Shown one piece after another: positions 57,633 to 64,000 of a DNA stretch of 64,000 bases. The stretch comes from Chersky-806 sp038252255 (GTDB lineage Bacteria > Actinomycetota > Acidimicrobiia > IMCC26256 > JAENVU01). The stretch spans positions 1-64,000 of the forward strand of contig JBBSAM010000008.1 in assembly GCA_038252255.1 (NCBI GenBank), read 5' to 3'. The translations under genes were made by a program, and so were the position numbers. The notes beneath the pieces are model-generated. The model saw only the letters and a program-made list of their open reading frames with translations. It searched no databases and was not told the DNA's origin. The first letter of the stretch is position 1, and each line of letters starts with the position of its first letter.

Positions 57633-58421
57633 ATGCCCGGAACGCTCGTGACCTTCCATGCCCATCCGGACGACGAGGCGATCGCCACCGGTGGAGTGAT
57701 GGCTCGGGCCGCCGCCGCCGGCCATCGGGTGGTGCTCGTCCTCGCCACGGGTGGCGAGCTGGGCGAGGTCGCACCCGGCGTGCTCGCGGATGGCGAGGAG
57801 CTCGCGGCACGGCGCGCCGTGGAGGTGGCGCGCGCGGGTGAGGTGCTCGGCGTCGCGCGGATTGCCTTCCTGGGATACGGGGATTCGGGCATGGCGGGTG
57901 AAGCGACCAACGCGGCCCCCGGTGCGTTCGCCGCCGCCGCAATCGACGAAGCGGCTGAACGACTCGCCGCGATACTGCGCGAAGAGGACGCCGAGGTGCT
58001 CACCGTCTACGACGAGAACGGCAACTACGGGCATCCGGACCACATCCAGGTCCATCGCGTCGGCGTGCGCGCCGGAGACATCGTCGGCACCCCCCGGGTC
58101 TACGAGGCCACGCTGAACCGTGACCACCTGATCGCCCTCATGCAGTCACGGTTGGACGAGATGGGTGAGATCGAGGGCGCACCGAGCCCCGACGACTTCA
58201 CCATGGGCATGCCCGCATCCGCGATCACCACCACCGTGGACGTCGGCGACTTCGTCGCCCAGAAGCGCGCCGCGATGCAGGCCCACGCGAGCCAGATCCC
58301 CGATGACTCGTTCTTCCTCCAGCTCCCGCCCGACGCCTTCCGGGAGGCCTTCGGCTACGAGTGGTTCATCCGCCGCGGCCCCCGGCCCCATTCCCCCGAG
58401 ACCTGGCTCTTCGACCACTAG
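57633..58421 (+). CDS. PIG-L/LmbE-family N-deacetylase or amidase
   Basis: 262 residues from ATG 57633. The zinc site is seen as AHPDDE (10-15: His11, Asp14) and HPDH (134-137), the pattern of GlcNAc-PI deacetylase, MshB and mycothiol S-conjugate amidase. The C-terminal half includes MGMPASAITTTVDVGDFVAQKRAAMQAHASQI, which in Mca/MshB-like proteins follows the active site. It may detoxify mycothiol conjugates or deacylate a sugar. It shares the divergent, operator-bearing promoter with the importer. Ends 14 bp from the convergent WS/DGAT. Confidence 0.88.
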   Translation: MPGTLVTFHAHPDDEAIATGGVMARAAAAGHRVVLVLATGGELGEVAPGVLADGEELAARRAVEVARAGEVLGVARIAFLGYGDSGMAGEATNAAPGAFAAAAIDEAAERLAAILREEDAEVLTVYDENGNYGHPDHIQVHRVGVRAGDIVGTPRVYEATLNRDHLIALMQSRLDEMGEIEGAPSPDDFTMGMPASAITTTVDVGDFVAQKRAAMQAHASQIPDDSFFLQLPPDAFREAFGYEWFIRRGPRPHSPETWLFDH

Positions 58422-58435
58422 CCGGGAGGGTCGCG

Positions 58436-59857
58436 CTAGGAGACGTCGTCCGCCGGCTCGACGTCACGCGCCAGCTTCACGAGCTCGGCGAGCGCCTCGG
58501 GCACCTCGGCCGCGAGGCGCCAGAGGTCGGGGACGGTCTCGCGGCACGCCATGAAGCCGATGTCGACCTGGTCGCGGTAGCTCATCGCCGTCACGTTCAG
58601 CCCCGCACCGTCGAACACCGGGCCCATCGGGTAGAGATCCACCAGCCTCGAGCCGGCCATGTAGAGCGGGAACTGCGGCCCGGGGACGTTCGACATCACC
58701 AGGTTGTAGACGGGCGGGTGGCGGTCCGCGAGGCGGAGCTGGCCGTAGAGCCGCGCACCGCGGGCGAGCATGGCCGGCGCCGCGAGCTCCGCCCACTCCT
58801 CGAGCGTGTTCCCGCCGATGTCCGAGTGCACCTGCTTCGCACCGCTCATCGTCTCCTGGACCGCGGCGAGCCGCTCCAGCGGGTCGACCCGGTCGGTGGA
58901 GAGCTGCGTGAACATCGCCGAGACGCGGTTGCCGAGCTGCTTCTCGTCGCTGCTCCTGACGGAAGTGGGGATCACCGCCACGAGCGGCTTGTCCGGGAGC
59001 TCGTCACGCTCGAGGAGGTACCGGCGGAACGCACCCGAGAGCGTCGCCAGCACCACGTCGTTCACGGTCGCGCCGTACGCGTCCTTGACGGCCTTCACGT
59101 CATCGAGCGAGACCGCGCTGAACGCGACCTGGCGGTGCGGCGTGATCATGACGTTCCAGCTGAGCCGCGGGGCGGTGAACGGGACTCCCGTATGGACGTC
59201 CTGGTTGCGGAGCCGGGTACCGAGGCGCGCCAGTGACTTCCCGAGGTGCACGACGGCGCGCGCCATGCGCACGGGTTGGCGCGCGATCGACACCATCGAT
59301 GCGCTGATCATCTCGACGTCGGTCGGGACGCGATCGGCCTGCCACGGCTCGTCGCTCGTCGTCGGCGCCGGTACGGGGGTCGGCTCGAGGTCCACGAGGT
59401 TCGCGAGCACCTCGACGCCCGACGCACCGTCGATCGCCGCGTGATGCACCTTCGCGATCAGCGCGACGTGACCGTGCTCGAGCCCTTCGGCGACCCACAT
59501 CTGCCAGAGGGGCCGATCGCGGTCGAGCGGCCAGCCCGCGACCTCGCCGACGAACGCGGCCAGCTCGCGGGGGCCGCCCGGTGACGGCAACGCGACCTGG
59601 CGCACGTGGTAGTCGATGTCGAAGCCGGGGTCCTCGATCCACAGGGGGTGATGGATCCCGAACGGCACCCGCACGACGCGGCGGCGGAACGGCGGCAGCC
59701 GGTCCAGCCGGCTCTCGATCAGGCGCTTGACCGTCGTGGCCGTGAAACCACCCGGCGCTTCGGTCGGATCGAGGATCGCGACTGCGATCAGGTGCATGTG
59801 GTTGCTGGGCGTCTCGAGTGAGAGGAAGGCAGCATCAAGGCCGGTGAGGCGCTCCAC
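58436..59857 (-). CDS. WS/DGAT-family wax ester synthase / diacylglycerol acyltransferase
   Basis: 473 residues from GTG 59857. Starts RLTGLDAAFLSLETPSNHMH; the catalytic motif HHAAIDG is at 138-144 (in AKVHHAAIDGAS), followed later by NDVVLATLSGAFRRYL and the PLYMAGSRLVDLYPMGPVFDGAGLNVTAMSY region, all typical of the family. It transfers an acyl group from acyl-CoA to diacylglycerol or a fatty alcohol, making storage lipid. This fits a lipid-using actinobacterium. Divergent from the esterase at 59904. Confidence 0.93.
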   Translation of the reverse strand: MERLTGLDAAFLSLETPSNHMHLIAVAILDPTEAPGGFTATTVKRLIESRLDRLPPFRRRVVRVPFGIHHPLWIEDPGFDIDYHVRQVALPSPGGPRELAAFVGEVAGWPLDRDRPLWQMWVAEGLEHGHVALIAKVHHAAIDGASGVEVLANLVDLEPTPVPAPTTSDEPWQADRVPTDVEMISASMVSIARQPVRMARAVVHLGKSLARLGTRLRNQDVHTGVPFTAPRLSWNVMITPHRQVAFSAVSLDDVKAVKDAYGATVNDVVLATLSGAFRRYLLERDELPDKPLVAVIPTSVRSSDEKQLGNRVSAMFTQLSTDRVDPLERLAAVQETMSGAKQVHSDIGGNTLEEWAELAAPAMLARGARLYGQLRLADRHPPVYNLVMSNVPGPQFPLYMAGSRLVDLYPMGPVFDGAGLNVTAMSYRDQVDIGFMACRETVPDLWRLAAEVPEALAELVKLARDVEPADDVS

Positions 59858-59903
59858 GCCTCCGATGGTACCGCCGGCCCGTCCGGGCGGGCAGAATGTC
59901 TCC

Positions 59904-61193
59904 ATGCCCTGGTTGTTCCTCGCGGTCAGCGTGTACGGCGCGTGGTTCACCGTGAACGCGTTCCGGCCGTCGTCGCGCTGGCAGCTCCTCGGTGTGAGCT
60001 TCTTCGCCGCGTGGCTCACCGGCGAGCTCTCGGTCTGGCACATCGCGTGGCAGGCGGTCGCGACCGCGATCTTCATCTCGCTCGGCGCGCTCGATTCGTG
60101 GGCCGGCTGGCTCGGGCTCGCGATCACACTCGCCTCGTGGGCCGGCCTCGTCGCGCTGACCGCGGTGTCGCGCCGTTCGAGCCTGGCCTTCGACACCGCC
60201 ATCACCGAGGGCATCGGCCTCGATCCACCCGAGCGCCCCCGCCGGCCGAGGTGGCGCCAGGCCGTGCTCCCGTTCCTGCTCCGGGACGGTCGCGTCGAGC
60301 GGGTCAAGAACCTCGAGTACGGGCCGAACGGCCGGCGCAACCGCCTGGACGTGTACCGCCCCCGCGACCGGCAGCCCGGGCAGCGACCCGCTCCCGTGCT
60401 GCTCCAGATCCACGGCGGTGCGTGGGTCATCGGCGACAAGAGCCAGCAGGGCCTGCCGCTCATGCTGCACCTCGCCACCGAAGGCTGGGTGTGCGTCGCG
60501 ATCAACTACCGCCTGAGCCCGAAGGCGACGTGGCCCGAGCACCTCGTCGACTGCAAGCGGGCGCTGGCGTGGGTGCGTGAGCACATCGCGGAGTTCGGCG
60601 GCGATCCCGATCTCATCTGCGTGACGGGTGGCTCGGCCGGTGGGCATCTCGCCGCGATGACCGCGCTCACCCCGAACGACGCGAAGTACCAGCCCGGTTT
60701 CGAGTCCGCCGACACGTCGGTCGCGGCCTGCGTCCCCTTCTACGGCGTCTACGACTTCCTCGCGCTCTTCGAGGGCAGCCGCCGGAACGACCGCGCCGCG
60801 GCTCTCCTCGCCCGGTGGGTCATGAAGACGACACCCGACCAGGACCGGGGTTTGTTCGAGGACGCCTCCCCGCTCAGCCACGTCGGCCCCGATGCGCCGC
60901 CGTTCTTCGTCATTCACGGCTCGCACGACAACCTCGCGCCCGTCGGCCAGGCTCGCGAGTTCGCCGAGCGGCTCCGCGAGGTGTCACACGAGCCCGTCCT
61001 CTACGCCGAGGTCCCGGGCGCCTCCCACGCGTTCGACGTCTTCTACTCCACCCGGACCGGGCACGCGGTCAGCGCGGTCGACCGGTTCCTCGCCTGGATC
61101 GTCGACCGCAGCCGGCCCGAGACGCCGGACCGCGAGCCGGAAGCGGTCGGGCTCGCCGACGCGCTCGAGCCCGTCCCCGCCGACCCGTCCTGA
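59904..61193 (+). CDS. Membrane-anchored alpha/beta hydrolase (HSL-type esterase/lipase)
   Basis: 429 residues from ATG 59904. Residues 1-~90 hold three hydrophobic segments, then a hormone-sensitive-lipase-type domain: LLQIHGGAWVIGDKS (oxyanion hole HGGAW 170-174), VTGGSAGGHLAAM (nucleophile Ser244), FFVIHGSHDNLAPV (acid) and GASHAFDVF (His). It would hydrolyse an ester at the membrane. The combination with the neighbouring WS/DGAT suggests storage-lipid turnover. A tandem hairpin array follows the stop. Confidence 0.9.
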   Translation: MPWLFLAVSVYGAWFTVNAFRPSSRWQLLGVSFFAAWLTGELSVWHIAWQAVATAIFISLGALDSWAGWLGLAITLASWAGLVALTAVSRRSSLAFDTAITEGIGLDPPERPRRPRWRQAVLPFLLRDGRVERVKNLEYGPNGRRNRLDVYRPRDRQPGQRPAPVLLQIHGGAWVIGDKSQQGLPLMLHLATEGWVCVAINYRLSPKATWPEHLVDCKRALAWVREHIAEFGGDPDLICVTGGSAGGHLAAMTALTPNDAKYQPGFESADTSVAACVPFYGVYDFLALFEGSRRNDRAAALLARWVMKTTPDQDRGLFEDASPLSHVGPDAPPFFVIHGSHDNLAPVGQAREFAERLREVSHEPVLYAEVPGASHAFDVFYSTRTGHAVSAVDRFLAWIVDRSRPETPDREPEAVGLADALEPVPADPS

Positions 61194-61200
61194 ACCCCGG

Positions 61201-61347
61201 TCGAGCGTCCGCCCTCCGGAGGTCTTCGGAACCGCCGGAGGGCACCGACCCGGCCGCGATCGAGCGTTCGCCCTCCGGAGGTCTTCGGAACCGCCGGAGG
61301 GCACCGACCCGGCCGCGATCGAGCGTTCGCCCTCCGGAGATCTTCAG
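61201..61347. repeat. Tandem hairpin repeat, family C: two full 59-bp units and a partial third
   Basis: Units start at 61201, 61260 and 61319. Within each full unit GCCCTCCGG (61211-61219, 61270-61278) pairs with CCGGAGGGC (61235-61243, 61294-61302) around loop AGGTCTTCGGAACCG. The partial third unit (GCCCTCCGG then AGATCTTCAG) runs into the stop codon of the minus-strand gene at 61344. The array sits between convergent genes and can act as a double bidirectional terminator. Confidence 0.8.
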
Positions 61348-62429
61348 AGTCTGGGCTTGCGGCGCAGCACCGTCACCTTGAAGGGGATCGACCGGTCGGA
61401 GGACCACTGCGCGTACGGCGCGACCAGCAGCCCGGCGATCGTCACGAGGGGTGCGTCGTAGTTGACCCGCCAGCCGGCGAAATCACGCCAGGCCTGATCG
61501 CGGTCGGCGACGAGCGGGACGCCGACGGCCTCGAGCTCCCGGCACGCCTGCTCCCATTCGCCGCGCGTGACGCTGATCGGGTCGTCGGGAGCGGGGTCGT
61601 CGGGGTGGGGCATGCGAAAGAACCGGGCGATCGATCGCAGCGCCGTGTAGCCCGAACGGATGCAGAGGCTCGCCATCGGCTGGCGGGGCGTGTCGATCGT
61701 CGAGTTCACGAGCGCCGCGGCGTCGAGAACCGCTCCGGCGGCCGTGATCCACGACCGTTCGGGCGCGGGCGAACGGAAGAAGTTCACGAACGGCAACGAG
61801 GTGTGGGTCTCCTCGACCTCCGCGAACCACAGCTGCCACTCGACCCAGAGATCGTCGAGGTTGTCGAGCCTCTCGATGAGATACGCGCGGCGGAGCAGAT
61901 CCACTGCCGACGGCGGCGTCCCGGCCCGGACGGACATGTGGCCGACGAGGACCTCGCGGCGGGAGAAGGCGCCGTAGATCGTCGGGAGGTACGCGATCAG
62001 GAGCGCGAGTACACCCAGACCGAGCGCCGCCTCCACGAAGCCGAGCGTGGCGGCCCAGTAGCCGATCGGCGGTTCGAACCCGAGCGTGAACATCGAGGAC
62101 CCGCTCTGGTCGAACGCGGCCTTCCACGAGATGCCCTCGACCGAGACGAACATCATGGTGAAGCCGCTGAGGATCATCACCATCCAGAGCATCACGAGCG
62201 CGAACATCGCGATCGGCCCGTAGAGGGCCATCGCCCGGTCGCGCGATTCGTAGCTCTTGGCCCACCGCAGCCGGAGCCCGAAGAGCTTGCGCACCGTGAC
62301 GCTCACGAACCGGGTCAACCGGACGACCACCCCGCGCGGCAGCACGAAGGTGCGCAGCGCCGAATCGAGCACGATCACCACGAGCGCAGCACCGACCACG
62401 AAGAGCGCAACGGATCCGACGGTCTCCAC
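61344..62429 (-). CDS. Membrane protein with a potassium-channel-like pore region, function unknown
   Basis: 361 residues. Hydrophobic segments at about 5-25, 70-95 and 128-150. Between the second and third lies WKAAFDQSGSSMFTLGFEPP (about 102-121), which resembles the pore helix and filter of two-helix ion channels, with TLGFE where K+ channels have TVGYG. The C-terminal ~200 residues are soluble and not recognised. An ion-channel role is only suggested by the loop. The stop codon is formed within the family C repeat. Confidence 0.6.
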   Translation of the reverse strand: METVGSVALFVVGAALVVIVLDSALRTFVLPRGVVVRLTRFVSVTVRKLFGLRLRWAKSYESRDRAMALYGPIAMFALVMLWMVMILSGFTMMFVSVEGISWKAAFDQSGSSMFTLGFEPPIGYWAATLGFVEAALGLGVLALLIAYLPTIYGAFSRREVLVGHMSVRAGTPPSAVDLLRRAYLIERLDNLDDLWVEWQLWFAEVEETHTSLPFVNFFRSPAPERSWITAAGAVLDAAALVNSTIDTPRQPMASLCIRSGYTALRSIARFFRMPHPDDPAPDDPISVTRGEWEQACRELEAVGVPLVADRDQAWRDFAGWRVNYDAPLVTIAGLLVAPYAQWSSDRSIPFKVTVLRRKPRL

Positions 62430-62438
62430 GCGGCGCGC

Positions 62439-62855
62439 CTACTCCCCGTCGATCGGGCGGGCTCGGCTGCGCTTGCGGTCGCTGCGCCGGCGCTTCTCGG
62501 AGAGCCGCTTCTCCTTCGCCGAACGGCTCACGCGCGTCGGCACCCGCGCGCGTTCCGTCCGTAGGGCCGCGGCCAGACGCTCCCGGAGCCGCTCGAGCGC
62601 CAGCTCCCGGTTCCGGTGCTGCGAGCGTGAATCCGAGGCCACCACGCGCACGACGGGGCCCAGGCGCTCGATGATCCGGGCTCGTTGGCGGGGGCCGAGC
62701 GAGCGGGATGCACCCACGTCGAAGCGGAGCTCGACTCTCGTGTTCGCGGTATTTGCGTGTTGTCCGCCGGGTCCGCCGGAGCCGCTGAAGCGCCACTCGA
62801 GCTCGTCGAGCCCGATGACGCACGAGCCGCTCACCCGCAACCGTTCCGAGGCCAC
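62439..62855 (-). CDS. arfB: Peptidyl-tRNA hydrolase / ribosome rescue factor ArfB (RF-1 domain)
   Basis: 138 residues from GTG 62855. SGSGGPGGQHANTANTRVELRF contains the GGQ motif (residues 30-32) that hydrolyses peptidyl-tRNA, and SRSQHRNRELALERL is typical. The C-terminus is a long basic tail (SAKEKRLSEKRRRSDRKRSRAR) that in ArfB enters the mRNA channel of stalled ribosomes. The length matches ArfB/YaeJ. It lies 9 bp upstream of the membrane protein on the same strand. Confidence 0.92.
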   Translation of the reverse strand: MASERLRVSGSCVIGLDELEWRFSGSGGPGGQHANTANTRVELRFDVGASRSLGPRQRARIIERLGPVVRVVASDSRSQHRNRELALERLRERLAAALRTERARVPTRVSRSAKEKRLSEKRRRSDRKRSRARPIDGE

Positions 62856-62939
62856 AGCGAAGCGTAGGCGCCGAGGTTCCGGGGCCGGGCGACCCGCGTC
62901 GTGGCACCGCCGGTGCAAGCATTGGTGCGAGAGTTGATG

Positions 62940-62968
62940 TTGACAACGGTGGTCGCGCTTCTTAGGTT
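62940..62968 (+). promoter_or_regulatory. Sigma-70-like promoter of the family-5 binding-protein gene
   Basis: TTGACA (62940-62945) matches the -35 consensus and TAGGTT (62963-62968) fits TAnnnT, with a 17-bp spacer. The start codon at 63034 is 66 bp downstream, so the transcript would have a leader of about 58 nt. Confidence 0.6.
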
Positions 62969-63033
62969 GCGGGCCACCAACCAACTGTTCAGCAGCGGAG
63001 CCGGTAGTCATCGGCCCATACGGGGGGAACAAC

Positions 63034-64000
63034 GTGCGACACAGCTTGCGACCGCGTCGACGGACGCTCACCTTTCTGGCCCTGATCGCGACGTTCGCCC
63101 TCATCGTGGCTGCGTGCGGTGGCGGCTCGAGCGGCAAGAAGGCGAGCAACGGCGGGTCGACCGGCAACGACGGCAAGCCCGTCAGCGGCGGGAAGGTCGT
63201 CTACGGCCTCGAAGGCGGCACGACCTCCTTCTGCCTCCCCCGGGGCCAGCTCGCGATCTCCGGGATCATGATCACCCAGTCGGTGTACGACACGCTGACC
63301 GAGCCGAACGACAAGGGTGAGATGGTCCCCTACCTCGCCAAGAGCGTGACGCCGAACTCCACGTTCGACGAGTGGACGATCACCCTGCGGCCCAACATCA
63401 AGTTCCACGACGGGGAGCCGCTCGACGCCGCCGCGGTCGCACAGAACATCAACGCGTGGCGCAAGGGCGTGCTGCTCGGCTTCGTGTTCGGCAACATCGC
63501 CGACGTCACCACCCCCGACAACATGACCGTGGTCGTGAAGACCAAGGTCCCGTGGGTCGCCTTCCCCTCCTTCTTGTGGGTGACAGGTCGTGCGGGCATC
63601 GCCGCTCCGGCCCAGCTCAACAACGACGCGACCTGCGACACGAACATGATCGGTACCGGTCCCTTCAAGCTCAAGAACTTCAACCCGACCACCGGTGACG
63701 TCGACGTGGTGAAGAACCCCGACTACTGGCGCAAGGGCTTCCCGTACCTCGACGAGATCCAGTGGAAGATCCAGGAGGACGGCGACCAGCGGGTCAACGG
63801 TCTCCAGGGCGGCCAGTTCGACGTGATCCACGACGACGCGGGCAAGAACCTGAAGACCATCGAGGGCTTCGGCAGCGCGTACACGGCGGATCTCGAGCCT
63901 CCGGGCAACCGCGAGATCGCCCAGACCCTGCTCAACGACACCCGGCCGCCGCTCAACGACGTGAACATCCGCCGGGCGATCGCCATGGCCATCGACCGCA
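63034..64000 (+). CDS. ABC transporter substrate-binding protein, family 5 (oligopeptide/nickel type), 3' end outside window
   Basis: 322 codons from GTG 63034 (ACGGGGGGAACAAC upstream) remain open to the window end. The signal peptide TLTFLALIATFALIVAAC has a lipobox with Cys28. Family-5 features: GGKVVYGLEGGTTSFCLPRG, ITQSVYDTLTEPNDKGEMVPYLAKSV, WTITLRPNIKFHDGEPLDAAAVAQNI, IGTGPFKL and DVNIRRAIAMAID. It captures peptides or other small solutes outside the cell; the permease genes would lie beyond the window. Confidence 0.9.
   Translation, partial: MRHSLRPRRRTLTFLALIATFALIVAACGGGSSGKKASNGGSTGNDGKPVSGGKVVYGLEGGTTSFCLPRGQLAISGIMITQSVYDTLTEPNDKGEMVPYLAKSVTPNSTFDEWTITLRPNIKFHDGEPLDAAAVAQNINAWRKGVLLGFVFGNIADVTTPDNMTVVVKTKVPWVAFPSFLWVTGRAGIAAPAQLNNDATCDTNMIGTGPFKLKNFNPTTGDVDVVKNPDYWRKGFPYLDEIQWKIQEDGDQRVNGLQGGQFDVIHDDAGKNLKTIEGFGSAYTADLEPPGNREIAQTLLNDTRPPLNDVNIRRAIAMAIDR

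Noticed and set aside
54354..58421. A 1355-codon open frame on the plus strand across the Liv cluster
   Set aside because: It is antisense to four well-supported Liv genes; only its end (from 57633) is a real gene. Long antisense frames are expected at this GC content.
61201..61347. CRISPR array
   Set aside because: There are only two and a half units, with no separate spacers (the whole 59-bp unit repeats), and no cas genes.

Overview
The window looks like chromosomal DNA of a high-GC actinobacterium. The signs are a strong G/C bias at third codon positions, frequent GTG/TTG starts, a 13E12-type DUF222-HNH gene, a WS/DGAT wax-ester acyltransferase, a CGNR regulator and secreted proteins with WPxWDIARG repeats. 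An Acidimicrobiia-like lineage would fit, but that is inference. About 60 genes are dense on both strands, with one tRNA (Cys, GCA) and no rRNA, CRISPR array, prophage or intact insertion sequence.

Most of the window is a dispersed acyl-CoA catabolic gene set in several short operons: MaoC + SDR facing SDR + crotonase + Cys-less thiolase-like protein (1.3-5.7 kb); TetR facing acyl-CoA ligase + acyl-CoA dehydrogenase (5.8-9.1 kb); HMG-CoA-synthase-like/DUF35 fusion + thiolase + crotonase, then SDR + an adjacent pair of acyl-CoA dehydrogenases (18-24.7 kb); hydantoinase B + A (26.6-30.5 kb); a GMC flavoprotein with its small subunit (30.7-33 kb); acyl-CoA ligase + dehydrogenase (42.5-45.4 kb); 2-hydroxyacid dehydrogenase + SDR + MaoC facing a second TetR (49.6-52.7 kb); and a Liv-type ABC importer with fused permease (52.7-57.5 kb).

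The main observation is an operator-like 14-bp element, TGAC-N6-GTCA, often extended to GTCAGGTT. It occurs eight times in the window and each time sits in a promoter region or at a start codon. The eight targets are the catabolic operons above, the promoter of the TetR gene at 52011 and the ABC importer. This implies one co-regulated uptake-and-degradation system for a hydrophobic or branched carboxylic acid (steroid-, terpenoid- or lipid-derived), probably controlled by the TetR at 52011. The substrate cannot be read from the sequence.

Other regions hold housekeeping or unrelated genes: a PuuD-like membrane protein and a thioredoxin-fold protein (9-11 kb), secreted beta-propeller proteins and an OafA-type acyltransferase (12.7-18 kb), VOC and AraC genes plus a probable arylamine N-acetyltransferase remnant (24.7-26.3 kb), a fatty-acid desaturase behind a 30-bp perfect palindrome (33.5-34.4 kb), HAD/ALDH/VOC/GNAT genes (37.6-42.5 kb), CaiB and MFS (45.5-48.2 kb), WS/DGAT, esterase, ArfB and a truncated family-5 solute-binding protein (58.4-64 kb). 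Two genes appear broken: the DUF222-HNH gene by an in-frame stop, and a glycine-rich secreted protein by a frameshifting deletion. Three families of intergenic hairpin repeats recur at gene ends, mostly between convergent genes; one is a tandem ~59-60-bp repeat whose stem arms differ in sequence but still pair.
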